Both the position numbers and the translations under genes were made by a program. A DNA stretch of 64,000 nucleotides from the NCBI RefSeq assembly GCF_004770765.1, contig NZ_RQFK01000023.1, positions 124,001 through 188,000 on the forward strand, written 5' to 3'. This DNA comes from Leptospira noumeaensis. Lineage in GTDB: Bacteria > Spirochaetota > Leptospiria > Leptospirales > Leptospiraceae. Positions 8,516 to 17,875 of this stretch are shown here, piece after piece (the first letter of the stretch is position 1; each line of letters starts with the position of its first letter). The notes beneath the pieces are model-generated. The model was given only the letters and a program-made list of their open reading frames with translations, had not been told where the DNA came from and did not search any database.

Positions 8516-10654
8516 TTAGGCAGCTCTTCTTTCACCAAGAAGGATGTTCAGAATTTGTTTGGCAGCTTCTGAAATCACAGTCCCTGGTCCAAAAATTGCC
8601 GTTGCACCCGATTTGTAGAGGAAGTCGTAGTCTTGGGCAGGAATTACCCCACCCACAACCACGAGTACATCTTCTGCTCCCAGTTTTTTTAACTCTTCAA
8701 TCACTTGTGGGACGAGAGTTTTGTGACCGGCAGCAAGGGAAGATACTCCCAAGATATGGCAGTCATTCTCTACTACCTGTTTGGCGACTTCCGCTGGTGT
8801 TTGGAAAAGTGGCCCGATATCAACGTCAAAGCCCATATCCGCAAAACTAGTGGAGATAACCTTGGCACCACGGTCGTGTCCATCTTGGCCCATTTTGGCA
8901 ACCATGATCCGTGGACGACGGCCTTCTAATTTGGCAAATTCATCTGCAAGGTCTCTTGCTTCTAAATAGCCTTTGTCTTCGGAAATTTCAGAGGAATACA
9001 CTCCAGAGATAGAACGAATCACAGCCTTGTACCTCCCAAATACTTTTTCCATAGCATAAGAAATTTCACCAAGAGAAGCACGTTTTCGTGCGGCATCCAC
9101 TGCGAGTTCGAGAAGGTTCCCTTCACCCGTTTCAGCACATTTGGTAATGGCGTTTAACGCGGCTTCTACGGCAGAACTATCCCGATCTTTTTTCATTTGT
9201 TCCAAACGTTTGATTTGGGCAATCCGAACGGCAGTGTTATCAATGTCTAAAATATCAAGAGGGGCTTCCTTATCCAGACGGAACCGGTTGACCCCAACAA
9301 TCACATCCTTTCCAGAATCGATACGGGCTTGTTTTCTTGCCGATGCTTCTTCAATTCGCATCTTAGGAATTCCAGTTTCGATTGCTTCTGCCATTCCACC
9401 TAACTTTTGTACTTCGGTGATAAGGGCCCAAGCTTTATGGACTAAATCGTTTGTGAGTTTTTCTACATAGAAAGAACCACCCCAAGGGTCGATGACTCGG
9501 TGGATGTTAGTTTCTTCTTGGAGATAAATTTGTGTATTTCTTGCAATCCTCGCTGAGAAGTCAGTAGGAAGGGCAATGGCTTCATCGAGTGCATTTGTAT
9601 GTAAGGACTGTGTGTGACCAAGAGCCGCTGCCATCGCTTCGATACAAGTCCTTCCTACGTTGTTGAAAGGATCCTGTTCGGTGAGTGACCAACCAGAGGT
9701 TTGGCAATGAGTTCTGAGTGCGAGTGACTTAGTGGATTTGGGTTGGAACTGGTTTACGATCTTTGCCCAAAGAAGTCTTCCTGCACGCATCTTAGCAATC
9801 TCCATAAAATGGTTCATTCCAATTGCCCAGAAAAAAGATAGGCGAGGGGCAAACTCATCCACGGAAAGCCCAGATGCAATTCCTGTTTTGATGTATTCCC
9901 ATCCATCGGCGAGTGTATAGGCAAGTTCTAAGTCTGCCGTAGCGCCCGCTTCTTGCATATGGTATCCAGAAATGGAAATGGAATTAAACTTAGGCATGTA
10001 CTTGGAAGTATAACCAAAGATATCGGCAATGATTTTCATGGAATGTTTCGGTGGGTAAATGTAAGTGTTACGCACCATAAACTCTTTCAAAATATCATTT
10101 TGGATGGTTCCAGAGAGTTTGTCTTTGGAAACTCCTTGTTCTTCTGCCGCCACAATGTAGAAAGCAAGCACTGGAATGACGGCTCCATTCATAGTCATGG
10201 AAACAGACATTTGGTCCAGAGGGATTTGGTCGAAGAGGATCTTCATATCCAGAACCGAATCGATGGCCACACCGGCTTTCCCCACGTCTCCTACTACACG
10301 GTCATGGTCAGAGTCGTAACCACGGTGGGTGGCAAGGTCAAAGGCAACAGATAGTCCCTTTTGTCCAGCAGCTAAGTTTCTACGATAAAATGCATTGGAT
10401 TCTTCAGCAGTGGAAAACCCAGCGTATTGGCGGACAGTCCAAGGTTTGTTCACATACATCGTGGAATAAGGGCCACGTAGGTAAGGAGGAATCCCTGCCG
10501 CATAGTTTAGATGTTCCATTCCTTCCAAATCCGTTTTCGCATAACGAGATTGGATGGAGATTCCTTCTGCTGTTTGCCAAAGGGAAATGGACTTGGGATC
10601 TGGTTTCCCGGAACTGAAAGAAAGAGGAGTATTTGCAAAATTGGGTTTGTTCAT
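8516..10654 (-). CDS. mutB: Methylmalonyl-CoA mutase, large (catalytic) subunit
   Basis: 712 residues from the ATG at 10654 ([11 protein letters not shown]), which sits 2 nt after the stop of mutA; a longer frame exists but would overlap mutA. The N-terminal two thirds is the TIM-barrel substrate domain ([20 protein letters not shown] matches the family). The C-terminal cobalamin domain has the base-off/His-on motif DGHDRGAK plus [12 protein letters not shown]. It converts (R)-methylmalonyl-CoA to succinyl-CoA with adenosylcobalamin, linking propionate and odd-chain or branched substrate breakdown to the TCA cycle. This fits the heterodimeric bacterial form, with MutA alongside. Confidence 0.97.
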   Translation of the reverse strand: MNKPNFANTPLSFSSGKPDPKSISLWQTAEGISIQSRYAKTDLEGMEHLNYAAGIPPYLRGPYSTMYVNKPWTVRQYAGFSTAEESNAFYRRNLAAGQKGLSVAFDLATHRGYDSDHDRVVGDVGKAGVAIDSVLDMKILFDQIPLDQMSVSMTMNGAVIPVLAFYIVAAEEQGVSKDKLSGTIQNDILKEFMVRNTYIYPPKHSMKIIADIFGYTSKYMPKFNSISISGYHMQEAGATADLELAYTLADGWEYIKTGIASGLSVDEFAPRLSFFWAIGMNHFMEIAKMRAGRLLWAKIVNQFQPKSTKSLALRTHCQTSGWSLTEQDPFNNVGRTCIEAMAAALGHTQSLHTNALDEAIALPTDFSARIARNTQIYLQEETNIHRVIDPWGGSFYVEKLTNDLVHKAWALITEVQKLGGMAEAIETGIPKMRIEEASARKQARIDSGKDVIVGVNRFRLDKEAPLDILDIDNTAVRIAQIKRLEQMKKDRDSSAVEAALNAITKCAETGEGNLLELAVDAARKRASLGEISYAMEKVFGRYKAVIRSISGVYSSEISEDKGYLEARDLADEFAKLEGRRPRIMVAKMGQDGHDRGAKVISTSFADMGFDVDIGPLFQTPAEVAKQVVENDCHILGVSSLAAGHKTLVPQVIEELKKLGAEDVLVVVGGVIPAQDYDFLYKSGATAIFGPGTVISEAAKQILNILLGERRAA

Positions 10655-10656
10655 GT

Positions 10657-12468
10657 TTATTTCCCGATCCATTTGGTTTGGGCTTTTTCCATAAATTCCA
10701 CGATGTTTCGTTTCATATGGATGAAGTCGTCGATCCCGAGTGATTCTGCTTGGGAGATGAGATCTTTTGGATATCCAGCGAGGAGTTTCCAAGAATTGGC
10801 GAGTTGGGATTTCATTTCCGCGGCAAATTCGGGAAGGTAAGTCGCATACTCTTCGTCAGACGAACAAAGGACAACGATTTCACATCCCTGTTCTTTGGCC
10901 TTCGCGACTCCTTCCTTGACAGAGGTAAATCCTATGTTGTCTACAATTTCATATCCAAGGCAACCGAGGAAATTGGAACTAAAACCAGCGCGTGCTTTTC
11001 GCATGGTGAGATCCCCAATAGTAAGTAAAAATATTTTTGGAAGTTTTTTACCTGCTGCTACATGGGCATCTGTGAGATTTCTCCATTTATCAAATTCGTA
11101 GGAAAGACGGACTGGAACCAAACGAGTGTAAGCGGACTTATTCTCTGTGGTTTTCAGTTTTGAAGTTTCTTGCAAAGAAGATACGAGTTCTGGATGCCTT
11201 TCGGAAGGGAGAGGGTATTGGTTTGTTCCGAGTAAAATTTCTTTTTTCGTAGCGAGGGCGTTTCTTTTTTTGTCGGCCCGATCAGCGATATCTTTTTGGA
11301 TGGAACCTTTTTTTAAAGCCTCTCCAAACCCTCCATCTTTCTCCAAACCCTGGAATTTTGCCCAGGCAGATTCCGCTAATTTTTTCGTGAGGACTTCTAA
11401 ATAATAAGATCCAGCTGCTGGGTCTTCTACCTTATCAAGGTAAGACTCGTAACGGAGAAGGAGTTGTGAATTCCTCGCAATTCGTTTGCCTAACTCTTGT
11501 TGTGTGGAGTATTCGGAATCAAATGGCAAGACAGAAACAAAGTCAGCCCCACCCATTACGGCAGACATGGCAGCAGTGGTTCCTCGTAACATATTCACAT
11601 GTGGGTCATAGGCCGTGAATTGGAAATTGGATGTCCTTGCTACGATGAGCGCCGGGATCGATTCTCCAAGTCCTGGTTTGTAAGCATTTAAGATTTCTGT
11701 CCAGAGGATACGGAAGGCGCGAAATTTTGCAATTTCCGTGAAGTAGTCGGAACCAATCCCCATCCAAAACCAAATGTTTGCGGCAGCATCTTCGATTGCC
11801 ACACCGGCATCAAGATGGCGGTTTAAATAATCCACTCCCCATGATAGGGAGTAAGAAAGTTCTTGGCCAATGGAGGCACCGGCATCACGCAAATAATAGC
11901 TGTGAACGCCAATACCGGCAAATCCTTTGGTTCCCGCAAGCGAAGAGAAAGTTTTTCCAATTGTGTTTTCTTCAATTCCTAGTTCCCCATCTTTTAGAGC
12001 AGAGCCATAAGGGTCGAAGTCACCGAGTACAATGTTATGCGAAGAACTGAGTTTTTTAAGAGATTCGGAAAAACCGGCAGTTTGGTTCCCGAGAGAAACC
12101 ACCAAAGGTAAATTCCCCGTAAGACCCGCCAATCTTTCTAAATCTCCAGAGGAAGTGATTTTTAATCCTGATGGTTTTCCCGTTTGCCCATTCCCAACAA
12201 GAACCACAGCATCGGCCCCTTTTTTGGGAAGGTCAGTCAGTTCGGATTCAGAAGTTATTGTTTCTGTGACCAACCAACCGTTGGTTCGTTTGTAAACTCG
12301 GGGGAGGTCTGTGATATCTTCTTTGCGGTAGAAGGGTTCGATTTTGAAACCTTCTTCTGTTTCCCAAGTGACTTTGTCCCAAGGGTTCCCTTTTAGATCT
12401 TTGAGGATTTGGTTTTTCCAATCCTCAGTGGAAACTTCAGCGAAGTCTGAAAATAAAAATTCGTTCAA
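10657..12468 (-). CDS. mutA: Methylmalonyl-CoA mutase, small subunit
   Basis: A 603-residue paralogue of the large subunit. The N-terminal barrel region is recognisable ([33 protein letters not shown]). Its C-terminal cobalamin-like fold has lost the DxHxxG cofactor motif: the corresponding stretch reads [19 protein letters not shown]. That is normal for the non-catalytic partner of the MutAB heterodimer. It starts 1 nt after the stop of the small exported-protein gene upstream and ends 2 nt before mutB, so the three are almost certainly one transcript. Confidence 0.94.
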   Translation of the reverse strand: MNEFLFSDFAEVSTEDWKNQILKDLKGNPWDKVTWETEEGFKIEPFYRKEDITDLPRVYKRTNGWLVTETITSESELTDLPKKGADAVVLVGNGQTGKPSGLKITSSGDLERLAGLTGNLPLVVSLGNQTAGFSESLKKLSSSHNIVLGDFDPYGSALKDGELGIEENTIGKTFSSLAGTKGFAGIGVHSYYLRDAGASIGQELSYSLSWGVDYLNRHLDAGVAIEDAAANIWFWMGIGSDYFTEIAKFRAFRILWTEILNAYKPGLGESIPALIVARTSNFQFTAYDPHVNMLRGTTAAMSAVMGGADFVSVLPFDSEYSTQQELGKRIARNSQLLLRYESYLDKVEDPAAGSYYLEVLTKKLAESAWAKFQGLEKDGGFGEALKKGSIQKDIADRADKKRNALATKKEILLGTNQYPLPSERHPELVSSLQETSKLKTTENKSAYTRLVPVRLSYEFDKWRNLTDAHVAAGKKLPKIFLLTIGDLTMRKARAGFSSNFLGCLGYEIVDNIGFTSVKEGVAKAKEQGCEIVVLCSSDEEYATYLPEFAAEMKSQLANSWKLLAGYPKDLISQAESLGIDDFIHMKRNIVEFMEKAQTKWIGK

Positions 12469-12469
12469 T

Positions 12470-12778
12470 TTATTCCTCTACGATTTGGTAATCTTCCATA
12501 TATCCAGGAAAGTCACCTAACGCACGTGTGAAGGTGAATTTAGCTGGATAAACGACGAGACGTTTTCCTGTTTGTATAAATGTTCCTGATAACAGTGTGA
12601 AAGGGGTGGCAACGATAAATGCGGCGGTTCCTAGAACGGTACCTGCAAGGCCCATGGGTCTTGCCACAATCAAATCGATTAACATTTCGCCACCAGAGGG
12701 CACTTCTCTTGCGGACAAACTTTGGCTCCATAAGAGACAGATTAAGAAAAGGATGGACAAGGGTCGTGTTTGTTTCAT
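12470..12778 (-). CDS. Small exported protein of unknown function, first gene of the mutase operon
   Basis: 102 residues with a clear cleavable signal peptide (MKQTRPLSILFLICLLWSQS, cut near LSA/REV). A Gly/Ala-rich hydrophobic stretch follows (LAGTVLGTAAFIVATPFTLL), then a conserved-looking tail with FTRALGDFPGYMEDY. It resembles small hypothetical exported proteins seen in several proteobacteria; I know no assigned function. The stop is 1 nt from the mutA start, so translation is likely coupled even though MutA is cytoplasmic. A role in propionate metabolism is not supported by the sequence itself. Confidence 0.75.
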   Translation of the reverse strand: MKQTRPLSILFLICLLWSQSLSAREVPSGGEMLIDLIVARPMGLAGTVLGTAAFIVATPFTLLSGTFIQTGKRLVVYPAKFTFTRALGDFPGYMEDYQIVEE

Positions 12779-12843
12779 AGGCTGATCACTCGGGCTTTCA
12801 TCTGATGAAATCTCGAGAATGATCTCCCTGTAAAGTAAGAAAT

Positions 12844-13512
12844 ATGGCTAAAGAAATTGTTTTGTTTGTTCTCTATTCTATTGTGCATCTTTTTGCGATC
12901 GCTACGATCACAAAACAGGATGTTTTTTATCTCCCGTCAAAAATCATCCCGATCCTCATTCTGATCGTAGCATTATTCCGTTACTTTCCGAGTTTGGAAA
13001 AACGTGGGAAATTGGTGGCTGTGGGTCTTGTGTTTTCTCTTTTTGGAGATAGTTTTCTTGCTCTCCCCAAAGAAGGATTTTTTGTGTTTGGACTTGGTTC
13101 CTTTCTCATCGCACAATTGATTTATTCCTATGCCTTCACTTTGGACTCCAAAATCAAACCAATCCTAGCGGTTCCGTTTTTACTTTTTGGTAGTTCCTTC
13201 TTTTTGGTTTTGGTTCCAAAACTTGGATCACTTCTCATTCCGGTAGGTGTTTATATTTCTGCGATTTGCCTCATGGGTTGGCGAGCGGCTGCCAGAAATT
13301 CTGTGTCCAAACCATTTTATCTTGGCCTCCTTGGTGCACTTGTGTTTATTCTCTCCGATTCTTTAATCGCATATTCTATGTTTCTAAAACCAGAAATGGA
13401 CAGATTCACGGCATCTATGGGAATTATGATCACTTATTATATTGCCCAAGTGCTCATTTACTCTGCCACAAAGTTGGAAGAGTTGGATGTTCGTTCGGTG
13501 AAAAATACTTGA
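12844..13512 (+). CDS. YhhN-family membrane protein (lysoplasmalogenase-like)
   Basis: 222 residues with about eight transmembrane helices and the family's polar membrane residues: LFGDSFL (helix 3) and LSDSLIAYSMF, with YYIAQVLIYSA near the end. Characterised members (TMEM86B and bacterial homologues) hydrolyse the vinyl-ether bond of lysoplasmalogens. Whether this organism makes plasmalogens is unknown, so the reaction is inferred from family only. It is divergent from the mutase operon with a 65-nt shared control region that includes the palindrome TTTCATCTGATGAAA. A second YhhN-type gene lies at 52358-53110. Confidence 0.8.
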   Translation: MAKEIVLFVLYSIVHLFAIATITKQDVFYLPSKIIPILILIVALFRYFPSLEKRGKLVAVGLVFSLFGDSFLALPKEGFFVFGLGSFLIAQLIYSYAFTLDSKIKPILAVPFLLFGSSFFLVLVPKLGSLLIPVGVYISAICLMGWRAAARNSVSKPFYLGLLGALVFILSDSLIAYSMFLKPEMDRFTASMGIMITYYIAQVLIYSATKLEELDVRSVKNT

Positions 13513-13570
13513 TTCACTTATAAGTCGCGAGTATCGTATCTATGGTTTTGAATAACCAGGGAATGGGATT

Positions 13571-14335
13571 ATGAAATCACTAAAAAAAACATCCTTTATC
13601 GAAGCAGTTGCTGCTGCCATTGAACATGAGGTTCAATGTTTTAAATTTTATCTTAAACTCTCAGAAAGTCTGCCTGAAGGTCAAATCAGAGAATTGTTCA
13701 GCCAACTTGCGTTAGATGGTGATGAGCACATCAAATTCATCAAAGAAATTTATAAAGGTGCGGAAGGGAAAGAACTCCCCAACCTAAAACAACTTTCCGA
13801 AATTGAGAAGTTCCATTCATCGACCATCCAAAAGGTTATGGATCGTTTGGATCGAAACAAAAACGAAGAAGTCAAAGCAGATGAAAGAAAAGCATTGGAA
13901 CTTGCCATCCGAGAAGGGGAAGATGCTCGTAATTTTTATGCAACCATTCGTAACAAATTCCAAGATCCAAAAATCAATTTGTTATTTCAAAAGTTAGCAA
14001 ACTTTAACGAGTCCAATAACTCACTTTTAGAAGCACAAGCTATGGCAATGGAACAGTCCACACCGGCCGACCAAGTTTTTTATTGGGAAGATGAGGAGCT
14101 GATGGAACAAGTCAATCGTTCTTCAAAATCCGCATCAAAACCAAAAGTATCCGCATCGACTCCGAAACCAAAAACGGCAAAAGCAAAACCTTCGGCTAAA
14201 AAAACTTCTAAACCAGTAGCAAAACCAGCTAACAAGAAGTCGGTGAAAACGGTTGCGAAAAATGCAGTGAAAAAAGCCGTCAAAAAAGCGGCTAAAAAAT
14301 CAAAACCTGCGAAGAAAAAAGGTAAGAAAAAATAG
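13571..14335 (+). CDS. Ferritin-like (rubrerythrin-type) protein with a histone-H1-like Lys/Ala/Pro tail
   Basis: 254 residues in two parts. Residues 1-165 are helical with rubrerythrin-like iron motifs: an E...EHEVQCFKFY helix and DGDEHIKFI (an ExxH-type pair), then a second half with AIREGEDARNFY. The matching last motif reads NESNNSLLEAQ, so one His ligand seems to be lost. Residues 185-254 are almost only Lys, Ala, Pro, Ser and Thr (AKPANKKSVKTVAKNAVKKA and similar), like bacterial H1-type or AlgP-type tails that bind nucleic acid. A ferritin-like core tethered to DNA suggests a Dps-like protective role; this is inference. It ends in a 1-nt overlap with the GTG start of the next gene. Confidence 0.75.
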   Translation: MKSLKKTSFIEAVAAAIEHEVQCFKFYLKLSESLPEGQIRELFSQLALDGDEHIKFIKEIYKGAEGKELPNLKQLSEIEKFHSSTIQKVMDRLDRNKNEEVKADERKALELAIREGEDARNFYATIRNKFQDPKINLLFQKLANFNESNNSLLEAQAMAMEQSTPADQVFYWEDEELMEQVNRSSKSASKPKVSASTPKPKTAKAKPSAKKTSKPVAKPANKKSVKTVAKNAVKKAVKKAAKKSKPAKKKGKKK

Positions 14336-14817
14336 TGAAATACCAAGTAACACATACATTTCCCGTTTCCCTTGAAAAACTCCTTCACGCAAGAGAGGAG
14401 AGATACAAACATTTGGATCAGTTCCCTGACCTTAAAAATGTAACTCTACTAGAAGAAACGAAAGAGGGGAATATCATTCGCCAAAAACGAAAGGTGAGTT
14501 TGGAAGGGTCGATGCCCGCTGTACTTTCCGCTGCGCTGAACGATCTTTCCCTTTTGGAGGAATCCACTTTTGACATTACTACCAACACCCACGAATTCAA
14601 AATCTCTCCGCCAGGGAAGGACAATGTATTTGTGATCAAAGGCAAAAGTAAATATGAGGCGGATGGGTCAGAATCCAAACGTTCTTATGATGTGGATGTG
14701 ATTTCTAGTCTTCTATTTGTTTCTCCTATCGTGGAGAAGGCCATTGAAGAAATTCACAAACATAGTTTGGAAAAAGACAGAAAATCCATCGCCAAATTTT
14801 TGGGGGTTGAATCCTAA
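14335..14817 (+). CDS. DUF2505 family protein
   Basis: 160 residues starting with GTG that overlaps the previous stop by one base (TAGTG). The N-terminus MKYQVTHTFPVSLEKLLHAR and alternating strands with a C-terminal helix fit the DUF2505 group, whose fold is like the START/polyketide-cyclase lipid-binding barrel. No catalytic residues are predicted and the ligand is unknown. Part of a short plus-strand run with the ferritin-like gene and the transporter. Confidence 0.7.
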   Translation: MKYQVTHTFPVSLEKLLHAREERYKHLDQFPDLKNVTLLEETKEGNIIRQKRKVSLEGSMPAVLSAALNDLSLLEESTFDITTNTHEFKISPPGKDNVFVIKGKSKYEADGSESKRSYDVDVISSLLFVSPIVEKAIEEIHKHSLEKDRKSIAKFLGVES

Positions 14818-14824
14818 GGAAGAA

Positions 14825-15715
14825 GTGAAATCTTCTTCTCCTCATCTCTTACGTTCTGTCCTAGAGCTCAATTTGACGATCCTCATTATGGGGAACGTCA
14901 CTTTGTTTGCCAAACTCCTTCCTTTCCCTGCAGTTACGATTATTTCTGGTAGGGCTTTATTTTCTGTCATCTTACTCGGTCTTTTCTTTTGGCTTCGTGG
15001 TAAATCGGTATCTTACCGGAGTTTTAAGGATTTTGCCTTTGTTTTTGGGATTGGGATTTTATTTGCCCTCCATTGGGTTACGTATTTTCATTCCATCCAG
15101 GTTTCGACAGTGGCTGTAGGGATGTTGTCACTTTTCACCTATCCCGTATTTTCTGCTATCCTAGAACCATTGTTTGGTGGTAAAAGACCAGAACCTTTTG
15201 CTTTCTTTTTAGCCCTTTTTTCTTTTTTTGGACTTTTTCTCATTGTTCCAGATCTTTCTTGGGGCAACCAAATGTTCCAAGGGGTGGTTTGGGGAGTTGT
15301 CTCTGCAGTTCTTTATGCCATTCGTAACTTACTCACCAAAGAAATGCATGTGCATTACCCAAGTTCCCAAATCCTTTTCACACAACTGATCGCCACAAGC
15401 CTTGTGCTTCTTCCTTTTGCCAATGGACTTTTTGTGATGCTCGCAGAACCCAAATACTTGTTGTTTCAAGTGGTTCTTGCCGGAGTGTTTACTTCGTTTG
15501 CTCATACTATGTGGATTCGTAGTTTATCGAATTTGTCTGTGACCACGGCAGGAACCTTGTCTACTCTAAGCCCCATATACGGAAGTTTGGCGGCATGGTA
15601 TTTTTTAGGTGAGGTACCACCCGATAGACTTTGGTTAGGTGGCGGAGTTATTTTATTTTGTGCGATTTTAGAAGTATTTCGCAAACAAGCAGAGAGTGGA
15701 AAGGAAGGAGGATGA
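14825..15715 (+). CDS. DMT-superfamily transporter (two EamA domains)
   Basis: A ten-helix protein of 296 residues in two homologous halves. The frame is open further upstream, but the GTG at 14825 (MKSSSPHLLRSVLEL) has an AAGGA ribosome site 3-9 nt before it and avoids overlap with the DUF2505 gene, so it is the preferred start. LHWVTYFHSIQVSTVAVG in the first half and LSNLSVTTAGTLSTLSPIYG in the second are typical EamA signatures. Members export metabolites or amino acids; substrate unknown. Confidence 0.88.
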   Translation: MKSSSPHLLRSVLELNLTILIMGNVTLFAKLLPFPAVTIISGRALFSVILLGLFFWLRGKSVSYRSFKDFAFVFGIGILFALHWVTYFHSIQVSTVAVGMLSLFTYPVFSAILEPLFGGKRPEPFAFFLALFSFFGLFLIVPDLSWGNQMFQGVVWGVVSAVLYAIRNLLTKEMHVHYPSSQILFTQLIATSLVLLPFANGLFVMLAEPKYLLFQVVLAGVFTSFAHTMWIRSLSNLSVTTAGTLSTLSPIYGSLAAWYFLGEVPPDRLWLGGGVILFCAILEVFRKQAESGKEGG

Positions 15716-15821
15716 GTAGTCGATACCTTTAGACTAAAAATAGAATTCCTGCTTCTGGATTTTTTGTAAATGATTGGATTGAGGATCTATTTTCTTTAAG
15801 TAACGAAACGGTTAGTCGCTG

Positions 15822-16175
15822 TTATGCGACATGAGCTCCTTCATCTTTAATTTCTTTTTCTATTGCTTTTTGAACAAATTGATTTAAAGAAATTCCTTCT
15901 ATTAACGATTTTCGATATGCTCTTCTGTGAAGTTCAGATGGTATTCTTACATTGAAAGAACCTTTAAAAGATTTTTCTGGATCTTTCTTTGCTTTAATAC
16001 ATAATTCTAGATAGTCATTAACCGATTCGATGAACGCCTTTTTGATTTCATTTACAGATTTTCCCTCAAATGAAACTAGATCTTCAATTCCTTCGATTTT
16101 TCCATAGAAAATTTCATCTTCCGAGTCAAAATGCACTGAACCAAGATATCCTTTATATTCCATTAGATCTTTCAT
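15822..16175 (-). CDS. hicB: HicB-family antitoxin
   Basis: 117 residues: an N-terminal degenerate RNase-H-like HicB fold (YKGYLGSVHFDSEDEIFYGK, IEGIEDLVSFEG) and a C-terminal ribbon-helix-helix DNA-binding part (FNVRIPSELHRRAYRKSLI...SLNQFVQKAIEKEI). HicB neutralises HicA and represses the operon. Its start overlaps the end of hicA by 4 nt (ATGA). Confidence 0.92.
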   Translation of the reverse strand: MKDLMEYKGYLGSVHFDSEDEIFYGKIEGIEDLVSFEGKSVNEIKKAFIESVNDYLELCIKAKKDPEKSFKGSFNVRIPSELHRRAYRKSLIEGISLNQFVQKAIEKEIKDEGAHVA

Positions 16176-16432
16176 TCTATATACCCTTCAGATTTTAGTT
16201 CATTTATAATTTGATTAATTTGGTATGATTTTAATATATTGCCAGGATGCGGTTTGTGAAGCCGAATCACATGTTTTCCTTTTTCGTGTATCCATGCTAC
16301 CCTTGATCCTGAAGATTTTCCTGAATTGTCTTCTATATAATCAAAACCATTTAAAAGTTTTCTAAGTTCATCATATGTGAAATCTTTAGGTTTAGATAAT
16401 AATCTGGCTAAAATTTTATCTTTTTTGGCCAC
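16172..16432 (-). CDS. hicA: HicA-family mRNA interferase toxin
   Basis: 86 residues, GTG start at 16432. The double-stranded-RNA-binding-like fold is recognisable, with GSRVAWIH and the conserved LHKPHPGN...LKSYQINQII tail; the His in the first motif region is the likely catalytic residue. HicA cleaves mRNA and tmRNA under stress. Toxin precedes antitoxin, the usual order. It lies in the AT-rich accessory stretch that also contains repeat copies A and B. Confidence 0.9.
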   Translation of the reverse strand: MAKKDKILARLLSKPKDFTYDELRKLLNGFDYIEDNSGKSSGSRVAWIHEKGKHVIRLHKPHPGNILKSYQINQIINELKSEGYIE

Positions 16433-16440
16433 TTGCTCTC

Positions 16441-16490
16441 AAGTTACAAATAGTTGATAAATTTGCAACTAAAAAATAGTTACTGCTTAA
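16441..16490 (-). promoter_or_regulatory. Putative HicB operator/promoter region upstream of hicA
   Basis: Immediately upstream of the hicA start are several inverted and direct AGTT/AACT repeats, the clearest being AACTA-AAAAA-TAGTT (about 16470-16484). HicB ribbon-helix-helix domains bind such inverted repeats to autoregulate. No mapped promoter; inference. Confidence 0.4.
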
Positions 16491-16575
16491 TCTTTACGGA
16501 ATATTTTTTTCAGACGTTATTTTTCATATGACTTCATCGGAAGATTCTATCCCAAGTGAAAAAACATGTTCCGAA

Positions 16576-16742
16576 TATGGGAAAATTTCAGCCAAATGTG
16601 CAATTAAATTTGGTGAATGGTTTGCTCCCGCGCCACCGATGGTAGCGGAAATCCTTTCGCAAAGCGAAAGATTGGAGCGGACAGCGGGATCGCCTAATGG
16701 AAAATATATGAGAACAGATATACATTGGCGAGGCGCCCGGAA
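16576..16742 (+). repeat. Structured intergenic repeat, copy A
   Basis: Core 16632-16742. The order is CGATGGTAGCGGAAATCC, hairpin CTTTCGC-AAA-GCGAAAG, GATTGGAGCGG, AGCGGGATCGCC, then a second hairpin arm pair (CGCCTAATG ... CATTGGCG) and AGGCGCCC. Upstream, CCAAAT...ATTTGG forms a further weak hairpin. The same modules recur at 19329-19413 and, inverted, at 58762-58866. A 77-codon ORF across this copy (16528-16761) is probably not a gene. Confidence 0.75.
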
Positions 16743-16836
16743 GCTACATTGTCTGGTTTGATACTCGTCCGATATTAAAATAACTCAAAACGTATTGATA
16801 CATTTGGATTTCCTGCCTTAAACACTAAATAGAAGC

Positions 16837-17277
16837 TTAAATCACTAATTGATGTTGTTCGGAAGGATCCGTGTAACTAAAAGATTCATTTTCATAAACA
16901 ATTTGAGTTGAGTTTGAGGATATGATCAATCTCTCACCTTGATCATTACTTAAATCACATGCTTTTAGTTGATATTGGACAATAGTGTTTGCATCTTTAT
17001 TGACTGTTAACCGATATTTCTTATTCCCTCCTTTTGATCTAATTGCATAGTCGAACCAAAATTTTTTTCTAGGCTCTAAGGTGATATTGTAAACCTTACC
17101 TTCTTCTAGAAGAATCTCTGGAGCAGAACAATAATTAGGTCTGAAAAACCCGGCCATCGCAAGAGAGCCGATGAATAGATTTTGACCCCTTTTACGACTT
17201 TCCCTTTCTTCATCAATGCAGTTAGAGAATAGGAATAACGAGGAAATCAATGTAAGGAGTGGGAGGATGGTTTTCAT
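16837..17277 (-). CDS. Small lipoprotein, unknown function
   Basis: 146 residues from ATG 17277 (MKTILPLLTLISS); a longer frame runs into the gene upstream but adds no signal peptide. Lipobox LFLFSNC with Cys at about 18, then a polar start (IDEERESRKRG). The body is beta-rich with two more cysteines. Starts 5 nt after the DHFR-like gene stops, so co-transcribed. No family recognised. Confidence 0.7.
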   Translation of the reverse strand: MKTILPLLTLISSLFLFSNCIDEERESRKRGQNLFIGSLAMAGFFRPNYCSAPEILLEEGKVYNITLEPRKKFWFDYAIRSKGGNKKYRLTVNKDANTIVQYQLKACDLSNDQGERLIISSNSTQIVYENESFSYTDPSEQHQLVI

Positions 17278-17281
17278 GTTT

Positions 17282-17839
17282 TTAATTTTGACATCCATAC
17301 CGAAGGATGACTCCACCTGTGGTAAGGGCTCGAGTTTCGATAAGGTTTAAGTTCTTCTCTGGGATTCCTGTTTGGAATAGAAGTTTTCCTTTCCCTAAAA
17401 AAACGGGTGCTACACACAAACGAATTTCATCAAATAGATTTGCTTTGAGTAACGAATCAGAAAGGTTTCCACTGCCGAATACAAACATATCTCCATTGCC
17501 TTCTTGTTTCTTTTTCTGAATTTCAGAGACAGCATCTTTGACAATGACTGAATTGTTCCAGTTTGCCGTTTGGAGAGTTCGGGAACATACAAGTTTTTGG
17601 ATTTTGTTCATATGTTTGGCAACTTCTCCTTCGTCTTCGTTTGCATTTGTCCAATAATCAGCCATACCTTTGTATGTAGTGGCACCAAACACGAGACAGT
17701 CGGCTGAGTTCAATTGGACGAGGCTGAATTCTTCAAGTTCTTTTCCGTAGACTTGTCCGTGAAAACCAAGATCCCAACTTTTTTCACCTTCAAAATATCC
17801 ATCAATGGTGATTACGTTCCACATAATTAATTTTCTCAT
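17282..17839 (-). CDS. Dihydrofolate reductase-family protein (RibD C-terminal-like)
   Basis: 185 residues from ATG 17839 (MRKLIMWNVITIDGYFEG), chosen because AGGAG lies 5 nt upstream; an ATG further out has no such site. SLDGY-type N-terminus (ITIDGYFEG), FGATTYKGMADYW, and FVFGSGNLSDSLLKANLFDEIRL match the YyaP/RibD_C group of the DHFR fold, which binds NADPH. Members of this group are mostly uncharacterised reductases; this is not a typical FolA. Neighbours are a beta-barrel protein upstream and a lipoprotein downstream. Confidence 0.88.
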   Translation of the reverse strand: MRKLIMWNVITIDGYFEGEKSWDLGFHGQVYGKELEEFSLVQLNSADCLVFGATTYKGMADYWTNANEDEGEVAKHMNKIQKLVCSRTLQTANWNNSVIVKDAVSEIQKKKQEGNGDMFVFGSGNLSDSLLKANLFDEIRLCVAPVFLGKGKLLFQTGIPEKNLNLIETRALTTGGVILRYGCQN

Positions 17840-17875
17840 TCGATTCTCCTGGTTTACAGTCATTGATTGATTTTT

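Noticed and set aside
8516..10792. Longer 758-residue start for mutB
   Set aside because: The extra 46 residues overlap mutA and do not resemble the family; ATG 10654 sits 2 nt after the mutA stop.
12779..12843. Cobalamin riboswitch upstream of the mutase operon
   Set aside because: The 65-nt gap is far too short and has no B12-box-like sequence.
16632..16742. Integron attC site reading of the structured repeats near hicAB
   Set aside because: The arms read GCCTAAT and ATTGGCG, not RYYYAAC and GTTRRRY, no integrase is present, and the copies are not in a cassette array. Only the bulged-T hairpin is reminiscent.
16528..16761. 77-codon ORF
   Set aside because: Most of it is repeat copy A; the frame is not kept in copies B or C.
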